Below are positions 41,777 to 51,740 of a stretch of 64,000 nt of DNA, one piece after another (the stretch's first letter is position 1; each line of letters begins with the position of its first letter). The position numbers and the translations under genes are program-made. The stretch spans positions 4,324,501-4,388,500 of the forward strand of contig NZ_CP157875.1 of NCBI RefSeq assembly GCF_040215105.1, given 5' to 3'. This stretch comes from Aeromonas veronii (GTDB taxonomy: Bacteria; Pseudomonadota; Gammaproteobacteria; Enterobacterales; Aeromonadaceae). The notes beneath the pieces were generated by a model, which saw only the letters and a list, made by a program, of their open reading frames with translations, searched no databases and had not been told where the DNA came from.

Positions 41777-43522
41777 ATGAAAGAGCATATTCATCATCTA
41801 CTTGAACAAACGGTAGCCAATCTCAAGTCCGCTGGCGTCCTGCCCGCCGACCTGGAAGCCCGGGTGCAAGTGGATCGATGCAAGGAAAAAGCTCACGGTG
41901 ACCTGGCCACCAACCTGGCCATGCTGCTGGCCAAACCGGCCCGCAAGAACCCCCGCGAGCTGGCTGCCGCCATCATCGAGCATCTGCCCGCCTCCGACCT
42001 CGTCGCCAAGGTGGAGATCGCCGGTCCCGGCTTCATCAACTTCTTCTTCGACACCAGCTGGCTGGCCGGTCAGGTCGAGACCATGGTGCACAGCGACAAC
42101 GCCAGCGTGAAGCTGCCCGCGCCGCAAACCGTGGTGGTGGACTACTCCGCCCCCAACGTGGCCAAGGAGATGGCGGTGCACCACATCCGTTCCACCGTCC
42201 TCGGTGACGTGGCGGCCCGTGCCCTGGAGTTCCTCGGCCACAAGGTGGTGCGTGCCAACCACATCGGCGACTGGGGCACCCAGTTCGGCATGCTGATCGC
42301 CTATCTGGAGAAGATGGAAAACGAGCACGCCAGTGACATGCAGCTCAAGGATCTGGAAGCCTTCTACACCCAGGCCAAGCGTCTGTATGACGAAGACGAG
42401 GCCTTCGCCGAGCGCGCTCGCAACTACGTGGTCAAGCTGCAGGGTGGTGATGAATACTGCCGCACCATGTGGAAGAAGCTGGTCGACATGACCATGGAGC
42501 AGAACCAGCGCAACTACGACCGCCTGAATGTCTCTCTGACCGAGAAGGACATCATGGGCGAGTCCATGTACAACGACATGCTGCCCGCCATCGTGACCGA
42601 TCTGAAGGCCCGTGGCCTCGCGGTCGAGAGCGAAGGCGCCACCGTCGTCTATCTGGACGAGTACAAGAACAAGGATGGGGAGCCCATGGGGGTCATCATC
42701 CAGAAGAGCGATGGCGGTTTCCTCTACACCACCACCGACATCGCCTGTGCCAAGTACCGTTATGAAACCCTGGGCGCCGATCGGGTGATGTACTTCATCG
42801 ACTCCCGTCAGCACCAGCACCTGATGCAGGCCTGGACCATCACCCGCAAGGCGGGCTATGTACCGGCCTCCGTGCCCCTCGAGCACCACGCCTTCGGCAT
42901 GATGCTGGGCAAGGACGGTCGTCCCTACAAGACCCGTTCCGGCGGCACCGTCAAGCTGGTCGAGCTGCTGAACGAGGCCGAAGAGCGCGCCAAGGCCTTG
43001 CTGGAGAGCCGCAACAGCGATCTCTCCGACGAAGAGAAGGCCAAGGTGGTGCACGCCATCGCCATGGGCGCGGTCAAGTATGCGGATCTCTCCAAGAACC
43101 GTACCACCGACTACATCTTCGACTGGGATCTGATGCTCTCCTTTGAAGGCAACACCGCACCCTACCTGCAATATGCCTACACCCGGATCCAGTCCATCTT
43201 CCGCAAGGCCGGCGTCAACGAAGCCAGCCTGACCGGCAAGATAGTGCTGAACGAGGAAGCGGAAGAGACCCTGGCCCAGAAGCTGATCCAGTTCTCCGAC
43301 GCGGTCAACAGCGTCGCGGACAAGGGCATGCCGCACCTGCTCTGCACCTATCTGTACGAGCTGTCCGGCAACTTCATGACCTTCTACGAAGCCTGCCCGA
43401 TCAACAAGGATGGCGTCGACGAAGCCACCCGCAACAGCCGTCTGCTGCTGTGCGCCGCCACCGCCAAGGTACTGAAACTCGGCCTCGGCGTACTGGGCAT
43501 CCACACCCTGGAGCGCATGTAA
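41777..43522 (+). CDS. argS: Arginyl-tRNA synthetase
   Basis: A 581-residue class I synthetase that charges tRNA-Arg. The N-terminal Add-1 domain ([19 protein letters not shown]) is of the Pseudomonas/Shewanella type. The core contains [38 protein letters not shown] and [16 protein letters not shown]. At the HIGH position, where ArgRS normally has HVGH, this protein reads AVHH (DNA gcggtgcaccac near 42172). The first catalytic histidine is therefore alanine and the glycine is histidine. The rest of the enzyme looks intact. ATG 41777 is chosen from alignment; the ribosome site is weak. ftsN follows after 3 bases. Confidence 0.93.
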   Translation: MKEHIHHLLEQTVANLKSAGVLPADLEARVQVDRCKEKAHGDLATNLAMLLAKPARKNPRELAAAIIEHLPASDLVAKVEIAGPGFINFFFDTSWLAGQVETMVHSDNASVKLPAPQTVVVDYSAPNVAKEMAVHHIRSTVLGDVAARALEFLGHKVVRANHIGDWGTQFGMLIAYLEKMENEHASDMQLKDLEAFYTQAKRLYDEDEAFAERARNYVVKLQGGDEYCRTMWKKLVDMTMEQNQRNYDRLNVSLTEKDIMGESMYNDMLPAIVTDLKARGLAVESEGATVVYLDEYKNKDGEPMGVIIQKSDGGFLYTTTDIACAKYRYETLGADRVMYFIDSRQHQHLMQAWTITRKAGYVPASVPLEHHAFGMMLGKDGRPYKTRSGGTVKLVELLNEAEERAKALLESRNSDLSDEEKAKVVHAIAMGAVKYADLSKNRTTDYIFDWDLMLSFEGNTAPYLQYAYTRIQSIFRKAGVNEASLTGKIVLNEEAEETLAQKLIQFSDAVNSVADKGMPHLLCTYLYELSGNFMTFYEACPINKDGVDEATRNSRLLLCAATAKVLKLGLGVLGIHTLERM

Positions 43523-43525
43523 TAG

Positions 43526-44362
43526 ATGGCAACCCGGGATTACGTCGGCAACAGCCCGAGACGTCGGGCCGGTGGTCGTAACACCAAGAAAGCGGCACCT
43601 CGCCGCTTTCCTGTTATCCCGGCACTGCTGGCCGGGGGCCTGGTGGTCGGCTTTGGCGCCTTCCTCTACCTCATCAATGGCAAGGGGGCCGATGCCCCCA
43701 CCATCGAAGAGCAGGTGAAGGCCAACAAGCCCAAAGCCCAAGGCAATGGCCTGCCCCAGGAGAAGTGGAGCTACATCGAACGACTGGAGAACAAGCAGGT
43801 GGACGTCATCGAGCCGCCGCCCCAGCCGGGCGTACTGCCACCGCCTCCTGCCGAGACCCTGACCCTGCAGCCGGACAAGCTGCCCAAACCGGTGGAGACC
43901 GCCATCCCGCAACCGGGCACCCCCATCGGGCAGGTGAAGCCTTATCAGCCGCAGCCGGTGCAGCCGACCAAGCCCGCCACCGGCGCGCCGGTGGCCAGCG
44001 CCCAGGAGCAGGTGATCGATCGCAAGGCCGAACGTGACCGGATGGAGCGGGAGCTGCGCGCCGAGATGGAGCGGGAACAGGCCGCCAAGGCCAAGGCCGC
44101 CTCCCAGACCGCGGCAGCGGCCGACAGCGGGCGTTACATGATGCAGTGCGCCGCCCTGCGCTCGCAGGATTCTGCCGAGTCGCTCAAGGCCCGCATCGCC
44201 TTCACCGCCGGGCTCTCCTCCAGCCTGCAGGTGGTCAATGGTGCCAATGGCGCCGTCTACAAGGTGATGGTCGGCCCCTTCAATGGCAAGGCCGCCGCCG
44301 ATGGCGCCAACCGCAAGCTGCAGGGGGCCGGCATCAGCGGCTGTATCCCCAAGAAGGGCTGA
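43526..44362 (+). CDS. ftsN: Cell division protein FtsN
   Basis: A 278-residue single-pass membrane protein of the divisome. A basic cytoplasmic tail (SPRRRAGGRNTKKAAPRR) leads into a membrane helix at about 28-50. A Pro/Gln-rich periplasmic linker with a coiled, Glu/Arg-rich part (about 165-195) follows. A C-terminal SPOR domain binds denuded peptidoglycan: YMMQCAALRSQDSAESLKAR through KVMVGPFNGKAAADGANRKL. The position just upstream of hslVU is the same as in enterics. Confidence 0.92.
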   Translation: MATRDYVGNSPRRRAGGRNTKKAAPRRFPVIPALLAGGLVVGFGAFLYLINGKGADAPTIEEQVKANKPKAQGNGLPQEKWSYIERLENKQVDVIEPPPQPGVLPPPPAETLTLQPDKLPKPVETAIPQPGTPIGQVKPYQPQPVQPTKPATGAPVASAQEQVIDRKAERDRMERELRAEMEREQAAKAKAASQTAAAADSGRYMMQCAALRSQDSAESLKARIAFTAGLSSSLQVVNGANGAVYKVMVGPFNGKAAADGANRKLQGAGISGCIPKKG

Positions 44363-44380
44363 TCCCTTCACCGAAAACAG

Positions 44381-44411
44381 GAAGGCAGGGCCGGCGCCCT
44401 GCCTTCTTTTT
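44381..44411 (+). terminator. Terminator after ftsN
   Basis: GAAGGCAGGGC and its complement with a CGGC loop are followed by five Ts, 18 bases past the stop. It separates argS-ftsN from hslVU. Confidence 0.85.
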
Positions 44412-44469
44412 ATCTGCAATGTGACCTTCAACCCAAACGAGCCCCCTTTTGCCCCCCTTGCGACTCAGG

Positions 44470-44498
44470 GTTGAAAAGCCCGGATCCGACCCCCATCT
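44470..44498 (+). promoter_or_regulatory. Sigma-32 heat-shock promoter of hslVU
   Basis: GTTGAAA (44470-44476), 14 bases, then CCCCATCT (44491-44498) closely match the heat-shock consensus CTTGAAA-N11-16-CCCCATNT. The hslV start is about 50 bases downstream. Consistent with heat-shock control of HslVU in enterics. Confidence 0.8.
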
Positions 44499-44549
44499 TT
44501 CTTGCCATGCACAGTCAGGCCGTTTTTCGGCTCAAGCGAGGTAAGTAAA

Positions 44550-45098
44550 GTGACTACCATAGTTTCTGTCCGCCGCAACGGCCAAGTCGTGATCGGTGGC
44601 GATGGCCAGGTCTCCCTGGGCAACACCGTCATGAAGGGCAACGCCCGCAAGGTTCACCGCCTCTACAACGGCAAGGTACTGGCTGGTTTCGCCGGCGGCA
44701 CCGCCGATGCCTTCACCCTGCTCGAGCGCTTCGAGGCCAAGCTGCAGGCCCACCAGGGCAACCTGGAACGTGCCGCCGTGGCCCTGGCCAAAGACTGGCG
44801 CACCGACCGCGCCCTGCGTCGCCTCGAGGCCCTGCTGGCCGTGGCCGATGAGCACAAGTCCTTCATCATCACCGGCAACGGTGACGTGGTGCAGCCGGAG
44901 CATGACCTCATCGCCATCGGCAGCGGCGGCAACTTCGCCCAGTCCGCCGCCATCGCCCTGCTGGAAAATACCGACCTGGATGCCAGGAGCATCGTCGAGA
45001 AGTCCCTCAAGATCGCGGGCGATATCTGCGTCTTCACCAATGGCAACCACACCATTGAAGTGCTGGACTATGCGCCGAAAGAAGTCGAGCCGAAATAA
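44550..45098 (+). CDS. hslV: ATP-dependent protease peptidase subunit HslV
   Basis: A 182-residue proteasome-like threonine peptidase that degrades proteins unfolded by HslU. With GTG 44550 as start the sequence reads (M)[19 protein letters not shown], so the catalytic Thr follows the initiator methionine as required after its removal. [15 protein letters not shown] and [18 protein letters not shown] are conserved. GAGGT lies 7-8 bases upstream of GTG. The longer frame from 44502 would bury the catalytic Thr and is rejected. Confidence 0.97.
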   Translation: MTTIVSVRRNGQVVIGGDGQVSLGNTVMKGNARKVHRLYNGKVLAGFAGGTADAFTLLERFEAKLQAHQGNLERAAVALAKDWRTDRALRRLEALLAVADEHKSFIITGNGDVVQPEHDLIAIGSGGNFAQSAAIALLENTDLDARSIVEKSLKIAGDICVFTNGNHTIEVLDYAPKEVEPK

Positions 45099-45155
45099 GG
45101 CGACCCCATTTTGCAAGGGGTGGGCCCTGCCCGCCCCGGATACAGGAATTGCATC

Positions 45156-46484
45156 ATGTCCGAGATGACCCCGAGAGAAATCGTCCACGAGCTGGACCGC
45201 CACATCATTGGTCAGGCCGACGCCAAGCGCGCGGTGGCCGTGGCCCTGCGCAACCGCTGGCGCCGCATGCAGCTCTCCGAGGAGATGCGCCACGAGGTGA
45301 CTCCGAAAAACATCCTGATGATAGGCCCGACCGGCGTCGGCAAGACCGAGATCGCCCGTCGTCTGGCCAAGCTGGCCAACGCCCCCTTCATCAAGGTGGA
45401 AGCCACCAAGTTCACCGAGGTGGGCTATGTGGGCAAGGAAGTGGACAGCATCATCCGTGACCTGACCGATGTCGCCATCAAGCTGGTGCGCGAGACCGAG
45501 ATGGAGAAGATGAAGTACCGCGCCGAAGAGGCCGCCGAAGAGCGCATCCTCGACGCCCTGCTGCCGAACCCGCGCAACAGCTGGGGTGAGGAAGAAAAGG
45601 CCGACAACTCCAACACTCGCCAGATCTTCCGCAAGAAACTGCGGGAAGGTCAGCTGGATGACAAGGAGATCGAGCTGGAGCTCTCCGCCAGCCCCATGGG
45701 CGTCGACATCATGACCCCGCCGGGCATGGAAGAGATGGCCAACCAGTTGCAGGGCCTGTTCCAGAACCTGGGCCAGCAGCAGAAGAAGAAGCGCAAGATC
45801 AAGGTCAAGGAGGCCATGAAGGCGCTGATCGAAGAAGAGGCGGCCCGTCTGGTCAACCCGGAAGAGCTGAAGCAGAAGGCCATCCACGCGGTGGAGAACA
45901 ACGGCATCGTCTTCCTCGACGAGATCGACAAGATCTGCAAGCGCGGCGAGAGCTCGGGTCCCGACGTCTCCCGCGAGGGGGTGCAGCGGGATCTGCTGCC
46001 TCTGGTGGAAGGTTGCACCGTCAACACCAAGCACGGCATGGTGAAGACGGATCATATCCTGTTTGTCGCCTCCGGCGCCTTCCAGGTGGCCCGTCCGTCC
46101 GACCTCATCCCCGAGCTGCAGGGCCGTCTGCCGATCCGGGTCGAGCTGACCGCGCTCACCACCGAAGACTTCGAGCGCATCCTGACCGAGCCGAACGCCT
46201 CCCTGACCGATCAGTACCAGGCGCTGATGGCTACCGAAGGGGTCAAGATCGAGTTCACCCAGGATGGCATCCGTCGCCTGGCCGAGGCCGCCTGGCAGGT
46301 CAACGAGCGCACCGAGAACATCGGCGCCCGTCGCCTGCACACCGTGATGGAGCGACTGATGGAAGACATCTCCTACGACGCCTCCGAAAAATCCGGTGAG
46401 ACCTTCGTGATCAACGCCGACTACGTCAACGCCCACCTCGGCAAGTTGATCGAGGACGAGGATCTGAGCCGCTTCATCCTGTAA
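45156..46484 (+). CDS. hslU: ATPase subunit of HslVU protease
   Basis: A 442-residue AAA+ unfoldase. Walker A is [14 protein letters not shown] (about 57-70), the pore motif is GYVG (about 90-93), and Walker B is [10 protein letters not shown] (about 250). The intermediate domain lies between Walker A and B (about 110-240). Start [10 protein letters not shown] at ATG 45156, preceded by CAGGAA. It pairs with HslV 57 bases upstream and forms the HslVU complex with it. Confidence 0.97.
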   Translation: MSEMTPREIVHELDRHIIGQADAKRAVAVALRNRWRRMQLSEEMRHEVTPKNILMIGPTGVGKTEIARRLAKLANAPFIKVEATKFTEVGYVGKEVDSIIRDLTDVAIKLVRETEMEKMKYRAEEAAEERILDALLPNPRNSWGEEEKADNSNTRQIFRKKLREGQLDDKEIELELSASPMGVDIMTPPGMEEMANQLQGLFQNLGQQQKKKRKIKVKEAMKALIEEEAARLVNPEELKQKAIHAVENNGIVFLDEIDKICKRGESSGPDVSREGVQRDLLPLVEGCTVNTKHGMVKTDHILFVASGAFQVARPSDLIPELQGRLPIRVELTALTTEDFERILTEPNASLTDQYQALMATEGVKIEFTQDGIRRLAEAAWQVNERTENIGARRLHTVMERLMEDISYDASEKSGETFVINADYVNAHLGKLIEDEDLSRFIL

Positions 46485-46506
46485 GTGCACTCAGACCCGG
46501 TAAAAG

Positions 46507-46530
46507 CGCCTCCCTCGCGGAGGCGTTTTT
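46507..46530 (+). terminator. Terminator after hslU
   Basis: CGCCTCC and GGAGGCG flank a five-base loop, followed by TTTTT, 22 bases past the hslU stop. Confidence 0.85.
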
Positions 46531-46559
46531 GTATCCGCGATTCATGCCCGGGGCAACTC

Positions 46560-47792
46560 TCACCCGGTCCGACGATTCAACCAGAGCGCCAGCCCGAGCA
46601 GCAACCCGGCCGCCACAAAGCTGAGCTGCATGCCCGTTCTCAGTGCCATGGCGCTGGCTCCCCCCATTTCGCTCCCGACCAGGGCGCTGAACAGGGCGCC
46701 GAGTCCGGCCGCACCACCGAACTGCCCCAGGTTGCGGGCCAGGGTCAGCAAACCCGCCACAGCGCCACGATCCCGCTCGTGCGCCCCACCCACCACGGCG
46801 CCGTTGTTGGCGGTCTGGAACAGGGCATACCCTGCCGTCAGCAGCAAGATGGGTAACAGATAGCCGAGGGGCCCCCAGGATGTCGGAAGCATCACTAGCC
46901 CCAGGGTGGCGAGCAGCATGCCCCCGAGACCGATCCGCAACACGGCTCCGCTACCCAGCCTGTCCACCAGCCAACCGGCTGGCAGGCCTGTACATGCCGC
47001 CAGCAGGGGGCCGCCCGAGATCCAAAGGCCCACCTCGGTCAGGCTGAGACCAAACATTCCGTGCAAGTAGAAGGGGCCGATCAACAGGGTCAGCACCATC
47101 ACGCTCGCCACCAGGGCGCTGCCGAGCAGGCCGTCCCGCAGGGGTGCCTCCCGCAGCAGTGCCAGTGGCAGCAGGCTCCCCAGCCTCACGCCATCACCCC
47201 GAGGACCAGCCTCGTCGGCAGGCAGACCGAGCAGCGCGAGCACCAGAGCCAGCAGACCCAGGGGCACCAGCAACAGGAAGGGGGCCTGCCAGCCCAGACT
47301 GTCGACCAGCCAACCGCCCATCAGGGGGCCGAGGGCCGTGCCGCAGGCCGACAGCGTGCCGAGCAGCCCCATGCCCCAGCCGCGCCGCTGCGGGGCCACT
47401 TGCCGCCCCACCATGGCAAGCGCCAGGGAGAGCATGCAGGCCGCCCCCGCCCCTTGCAGAGCCCGCGCAGCGACAAGCCAACCCATGCTCGGCGCCAGGG
47501 CACAGAGCAGGGAAGCCAGCGTGAACAACACCACACCCCAGCACAGCAATTGGCGACGGCCGAGACGATCGCCCAGACGGCCCGCCACCACGGACAGACT
47601 GGTGATCCCCAGCAGGTAGGCCACCAGCACCCACTGCAGGCTGGCGAGGGGAATGGCCAACTCGACCCCCAATGCCGGCAGCGCCATGTTGCCCATGCTG
47701 CCCGCCAGCATGGGCAACAGCGTCGAGAACCCCAAGGCCGGCAGGCCCATGGAGCGAGCGGTGAAAACAGGGGTGACCATGGGGGATGACAT
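46560..47792 (-). CDS. MFS transporter, drug-efflux-like
   Basis: A 410-residue major-facilitator protein with about 12 membrane helices. Motif A-like GRLGDRLGRRQLL lies between helices 2 and 3 (about 70-82), and motif C-like GTLSACGTALGPLMGGWLVD in helix 5 indicates an antiporter of the drug-export type. Start ATG 47792 or 47780; no strong ribosome site. It is divergent from a LysR regulator that probably controls it. The substrate is unknown. Confidence 0.85.
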   Translation of the reverse strand: MSSPMVTPVFTARSMGLPALGFSTLLPMLAGSMGNMALPALGVELAIPLASLQWVLVAYLLGITSLSVVAGRLGDRLGRRQLLCWGVVLFTLASLLCALAPSMGWLVAARALQGAGAACMLSLALAMVGRQVAPQRRGWGMGLLGTLSACGTALGPLMGGWLVDSLGWQAPFLLLVPLGLLALVLALLGLPADEAGPRGDGVRLGSLLPLALLREAPLRDGLLGSALVASVMVLTLLIGPFYLHGMFGLSLTEVGLWISGGPLLAACTGLPAGWLVDRLGSGAVLRIGLGGMLLATLGLVMLPTSWGPLGYLLPILLLTAGYALFQTANNGAVVGGAHERDRGAVAGLLTLARNLGQFGGAAGLGALFSALVGSEMGGASAMALRTGMQLSFVAAGLLLGLALWLNRRTG

Positions 47793-47979
47793 AGGTGGAT
47801 CTCGGCAGAGGGAAGATGCCGATAGCCTAGTCAGGGGGCTGAGCGGGCGGAAGGCGCACGGCTTGCAGCTAATCAGTGCATCTCACGCCATATATCCCGC
47901 CGTGGCATCTTGTATGATGAGCAAGAAGGGCTGGCAGCGTCACCGCGGGCTCAAGGTATCACTCGGCGAGGGCATCATC

Positions 47980-48885
47980 ATGAGCACACCGGACCTCAAT
48001 TTGCTGATCACCCTGACTACCCTGCTCGACGAGGGCAGCGTGGCGGGCGCCGCCAGGCGGTTGGGCTTGAGCCCCTCCGCCATGAGTCGGGCCCTTGCCC
48101 GCCTGCGTGACACCACGGGGGATCCCCTGCTGGTACGGGCGGGCCGCGGATTGGTGCCCACCCCCCGCGCCCTGGCGCTGCGGGAGCGGGTCGGCGCGCT
48201 GGTGCAGGAAGCGGGCGCCATGCTGAGCCCTTTGCAGGAGATCGAGCCCGCCAGGCTGGTGCGAACCTTCCGACTGCGTGCCAGCGATGGCTTCGTGGAA
48301 ACCGTCGGCCCCGCCCTGCTGGCCCGGCTCGCCGCCGAAGCCCCCGGGGTACGGCTGCACTTCGTGGCCAAGCCCGACAAGGAGAGCGGCGCCCTGCGCC
48401 ACGGTGAACTGGACTTCGAAACCGGGGTGATAGGCGCCAGCACGGCACCCGAGCTGCATACCCAGGCCCTGTTCCGGGATCACTTCGTCGCCGTGGTGCG
48501 CCCCGATCATCCCCTGTGCCAGGGCCCTCTGAGCGCCACACGCTATGCCGCCGCCCAGCACGTCATGGTGTCGCGGCGCGGGCGGGAGCACGGCCCCATC
48601 GACGACGCCCTCGCCGTGTTCAAGCTGGAGCGCCATGTCGCGACCCTGGTGCTGGGTTTTGCCACGGCCCTGGCGCTGGTGCAGGCCAGCGATCTGGTGG
48701 CGACCGTGCCCGAGTTGCACTGCGCCAGCCTCTACCCGGATCTGGTGAGGCTTCCCCTGCCCTTTTCCCTGCCCGCCATCACCCTGGCCCTGCTCTGGCA
48801 CCCGCGACTGGACGCCGATCCGGCCCATCGCTGGCTACGCCATCTCATCCGGGATCTCTGTGCCCGCCCACCCTATGGCAACTGA
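47980..48885 (+). CDS. LysR-family transcriptional regulator
   Basis: A 301-residue LysR-type regulator. The HTH contains EGSVAGAARRLGLSPSAMSR (about 18-37) and the effector domain follows. It begins MSTPDLNLLITLTTLLDEG, similar to the NodD-like/YbeF-type branch. ATG 47980 has GAGGG upstream; the in-frame extension to 47653 overlaps the divergent MFS gene and is rejected. The MFS gene across a 187-base gap is the likely target. Confidence 0.85.
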   Translation: MSTPDLNLLITLTTLLDEGSVAGAARRLGLSPSAMSRALARLRDTTGDPLLVRAGRGLVPTPRALALRERVGALVQEAGAMLSPLQEIEPARLVRTFRLRASDGFVETVGPALLARLAAEAPGVRLHFVAKPDKESGALRHGELDFETGVIGASTAPELHTQALFRDHFVAVVRPDHPLCQGPLSATRYAAAQHVMVSRRGREHGPIDDALAVFKLERHVATLVLGFATALALVQASDLVATVPELHCASLYPDLVRLPLPFSLPAITLALLWHPRLDADPAHRWLRHLIRDLCARPPYGN

Positions 48886-49080
48886 CCGACGAAAGTTAAC
48901 GACAGTCCCGGTATAAAAATTAGCCACGCCCCTGCACTCACCCTGGTTTTCCAGCCCCACCACTGGGGCCAGTTCCCGCCCCCCTGAGGTCGCGACGCCG
49001 ACACACCCCAATCCCATTCGCCATGGGAAGTAGAGCCATTCAGGCACCCATTTATGGATAGCCTTTCAACCTGTTCGAAT

Positions 49081-49151
49081 TACCCCATAGGAGATATATA
49101 AATAGACAGTTGATTTGCATCAATTGCCCGCCCCCTGCAACTGGGTAGCCT
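49081..49151 (+). promoter_or_regulatory. nirB promoter with FNR and NarL/NarP sites
   Basis: TTGATTTGCATCAA (49110-49123) is a perfect FNR site, TTGAT-N4-ATCAA. A -10-like TAGCCT at 49146-49151 predicts a start near 49158, placing the FNR site at -41.5. TACCCCATAGGAGATA (49081-49096) resembles the NarL/NarP 7-2-7 site of enteric nirB and is centred near -70, the same position as in E. coli (from memory). The region 48886-49080 shows nothing else. Confidence 0.85.
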
Positions 49152-49193
49152 AACGTCAGATTGATGTTTTATTACTCCAAACCAGAGGCAATC

Positions 49194-51740
49194 ATGAGCA
49201 AAGTCAGACTGGCCGTCATCGGTAACGGCATGGTGGGGCACCGCTTCATCGAAGAGTTGATCGAACGGGCCGACCCCGGCCAGTTCGAGATCACCGTCTT
49301 CGGTGCAGAACCCCGCCCCGCCTACGATCGTGTCCATCTCTCCTCTTATTTCTCCCACCACACCAGCGAAGATCTCTCCCTCGTCAAACCCGGCTTCTAT
49401 GAGAAACACGGCATCCGCCTGCTGCTCGGCGAGGCGGTCAAACTCATCGATCGCGCCAAGGGCGAGGTGCACTCCAACAAGGGCACTGTGGTCGCCTATG
49501 ACAAGCTGATCCTGGCGACCGGCTCCTATCCCTGGGTCCCTCCCATCCAGGGCAGCCAGCACCACGAATGCTTCGTCTATCGCACCATCGAGGATCTGAA
49601 AGAGATCCGCAGCGCCGCCAAAAGCGGCAAGAGCGGTGTGGTGATCGGCGGCGGCCTGCTCGGTCTGGAAGCCGCGGGAGCCCTCAAGGCGCTGGGCCTC
49701 GAGACCCACGTGGTGGAATTCGCTCCCGTGCTGATGGCGGAACAGCTCGACGGCCAGGGCGGCCAGCTGCTGCGCCGCAAGATTGAATCCATGGGGGTGC
49801 AGGTTCACACCAGCAAGAGCACCAGCGAGATCCTGATGCACGGCGGCAAGGAGGCGAAGCATCGCCTCGCCTTCGCCGATGGCAGCATGCTGGAAGTGGA
49901 CGTGGTGGTCTTCTCCACCGGTATCCGTCCGCAAGACACCCTCGGCCGTTACTGCGAGCTGACCATCGCCGACCGTGGCGGTGTGCTGATCGACGATCAC
50001 TGCCTCACCTCGGATCCCGACATCTATGCCATCGGCGAGTGCGCCGCCTGGCAGGGACGCTTCTTCGGTCTGGTGGCGCCGGGCTACAAGATGGCCCAGG
50101 TCACCGTGGACCACCTGCTCGGCGGCGACAACCGCTTCGAAGGGGCGGACATGAGCGCCAAGCTCAAGCTGCTCGGCGTCTCCGTCGGCTCCATCGGCGA
50201 TGCCCATGGCCGCACGCCCGGCAGTCACAGCTATGTGTTCCAGGACGATCAGGCTGGCGTCTACAAGAAAATCGTGGTGAGCGAGGACAACAGCCGGTTG
50301 CTCGGCGCCGTGCTGGTGGGTGACGTGGAAGATTACGGCAACCTGCTGCAGATGATGCTCAATGCCCTGCCGCTGCCGGCCCACCCGGATGCGCTGATCC
50401 TGCCCGCCTATGCCGGCGCCAAGCCGACCCTGGGGGTCGACGCCCTGCCGGAATCCGCCCAGATCTGCTCCTGCTTCGACGTCTCCAAGGGCGACATCGC
50501 CCGGGCGGTCGCCGAGGGCCACACCACGCTCGCCGCCATCAAGCAGCACACCAAGGCCGGTACCGGCTGCGGCGGCTGCGTACCCCTCATCAGCCAGGTG
50601 CTCAACGCCGAGCTGGTGAAGCAGGGCATCGAGGTCAACAACCACCTCTGCGGCCACTTCCCCTACTCCCGTCAGGAGCTGTTCCACCTGGTCAAGGTGG
50701 AGGGGATCAAGAGCTTCGACGAGCTGCTGGCCAAGCACGGTCACGGCCATGGCTGCGAGGTGTGCAAACCCACCGTCGGCTCCATCCTCGCCTCCTGCTG
50801 GAACGACTATGTGCTGACCCCGCAGAACACCCAGCTGCAGGACACCAACGACATCTTCCTCGGCAACATGCAAAAGGACGGCACCTACTCCGTCATCCCG
50901 CGCATGGCCGGTGGTGAAGTCACGCCGGAAGGCCTGCTGGCGGTAGCCGAGGTGGCCCGCGACTACCAGCTCTACACCAAGATCACCGGTGCCCAGCGCA
51001 TCGGCCTGTTCGGCGCCCAGAAAGACGACTTGCCCGCCATCTGGCGCAAGTTGCTGGCCGCCGGTTTCGAGACCGGCCAGGCCTACGCCAAGGCGCTGCG
51101 CATGGCCAAGACCTGCGTCGGCAGCACCTGGTGCCGCTTTGGGGTGCAGGACAGCGTCGGCCTCGGGGTCTTCCTCGAGAACCGCTACAAGGGCATTCGC
51201 ACCCCCCACAAGATGAAGTTCGGTGTCTCTGGCTGTACCCGCGAATGTGCGGAGGCCCAGGGCAAGGATGTCGGCATCATCGCCACCGACGCGGGCTGGA
51301 ACCTCTATGTCGGCGGCAACGGCGGCATGAAACCGCGCCACGCCGACCTGCTCGCCTCGGATCTCGACCGCGAGACCCTGATCACGCTGATCGACCGCTT
51401 TATGATGTTCTACGTCACCAGCGCCGACAAACTGCAGCGTACCGCCAGCTGGCTCACCAGCCTGGAAGGCGGTATCGACTACCTGCGCGAGGTGATCGTC
51501 GATGACAAGCTCGGACTGAACGAGACCCTGGAGCGCGACATCCAGGCCCTCATCGACAGCTACGAATGCGAGTGGTCCCGCACCCTGAATGAAGAAGAGC
51601 AGCTCAAACGCTTCAGCCACTTCATCAACAGCGACAAGCGCGATCCGGACGTGCAGTTCGTCACCGAGCGGGAGCAGCACAGACCGGCCACCCCGGCCGA
51701 GCGCATCCCCGTCTACCAGATAGAAATGGAGGCAAAGTGA
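49194..51740 (+). CDS. nirB: NADH-dependent nitrite reductase, large subunit
   Basis: An 848-residue cytoplasmic enzyme reducing nitrite to ammonium. An N-terminal FAD/NADH reductase contains VRLAVIGNGMVGHRFIEEL and VVIGGGLLGLEAAGALK. BFD-like [2Fe-2S] cysteines are in SAQICSCFDVSKGD and KAGTGCGGC (about 420-465). The C-terminal sirohaem/4Fe-4S domain contains KTCVGSTWCRFG and VSGCTRECAEAQGKDVG (about 640-700). ATG 49194 is chosen with AGAGG upstream. Its stop overlaps the nirD start. Control by FNR and nitrate is visible upstream. Confidence 0.97.
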   Translation: MSKVRLAVIGNGMVGHRFIEELIERADPGQFEITVFGAEPRPAYDRVHLSSYFSHHTSEDLSLVKPGFYEKHGIRLLLGEAVKLIDRAKGEVHSNKGTVVAYDKLILATGSYPWVPPIQGSQHHECFVYRTIEDLKEIRSAAKSGKSGVVIGGGLLGLEAAGALKALGLETHVVEFAPVLMAEQLDGQGGQLLRRKIESMGVQVHTSKSTSEILMHGGKEAKHRLAFADGSMLEVDVVVFSTGIRPQDTLGRYCELTIADRGGVLIDDHCLTSDPDIYAIGECAAWQGRFFGLVAPGYKMAQVTVDHLLGGDNRFEGADMSAKLKLLGVSVGSIGDAHGRTPGSHSYVFQDDQAGVYKKIVVSEDNSRLLGAVLVGDVEDYGNLLQMMLNALPLPAHPDALILPAYAGAKPTLGVDALPESAQICSCFDVSKGDIARAVAEGHTTLAAIKQHTKAGTGCGGCVPLISQVLNAELVKQGIEVNNHLCGHFPYSRQELFHLVKVEGIKSFDELLAKHGHGHGCEVCKPTVGSILASCWNDYVLTPQNTQLQDTNDIFLGNMQKDGTYSVIPRMAGGEVTPEGLLAVAEVARDYQLYTKITGAQRIGLFGAQKDDLPAIWRKLLAAGFETGQAYAKALRMAKTCVGSTWCRFGVQDSVGLGVFLENRYKGIRTPHKMKFGVSGCTRECAEAQGKDVGIIATDAGWNLYVGGNGGMKPRHADLLASDLDRETLITLIDRFMMFYVTSADKLQRTASWLTSLEGGIDYLREVIVDDKLGLNETLERDIQALIDSYECEWSRTLNEEEQLKRFSHFINSDKRDPDVQFVTEREQHRPATPAERIPVYQIEMEAK

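Noticed and set aside
41798..44431. 877-codon minus-strand open frame over argS and ftsN
   Set aside because: It runs across two well-supported genes and has no ribosome site or domain.
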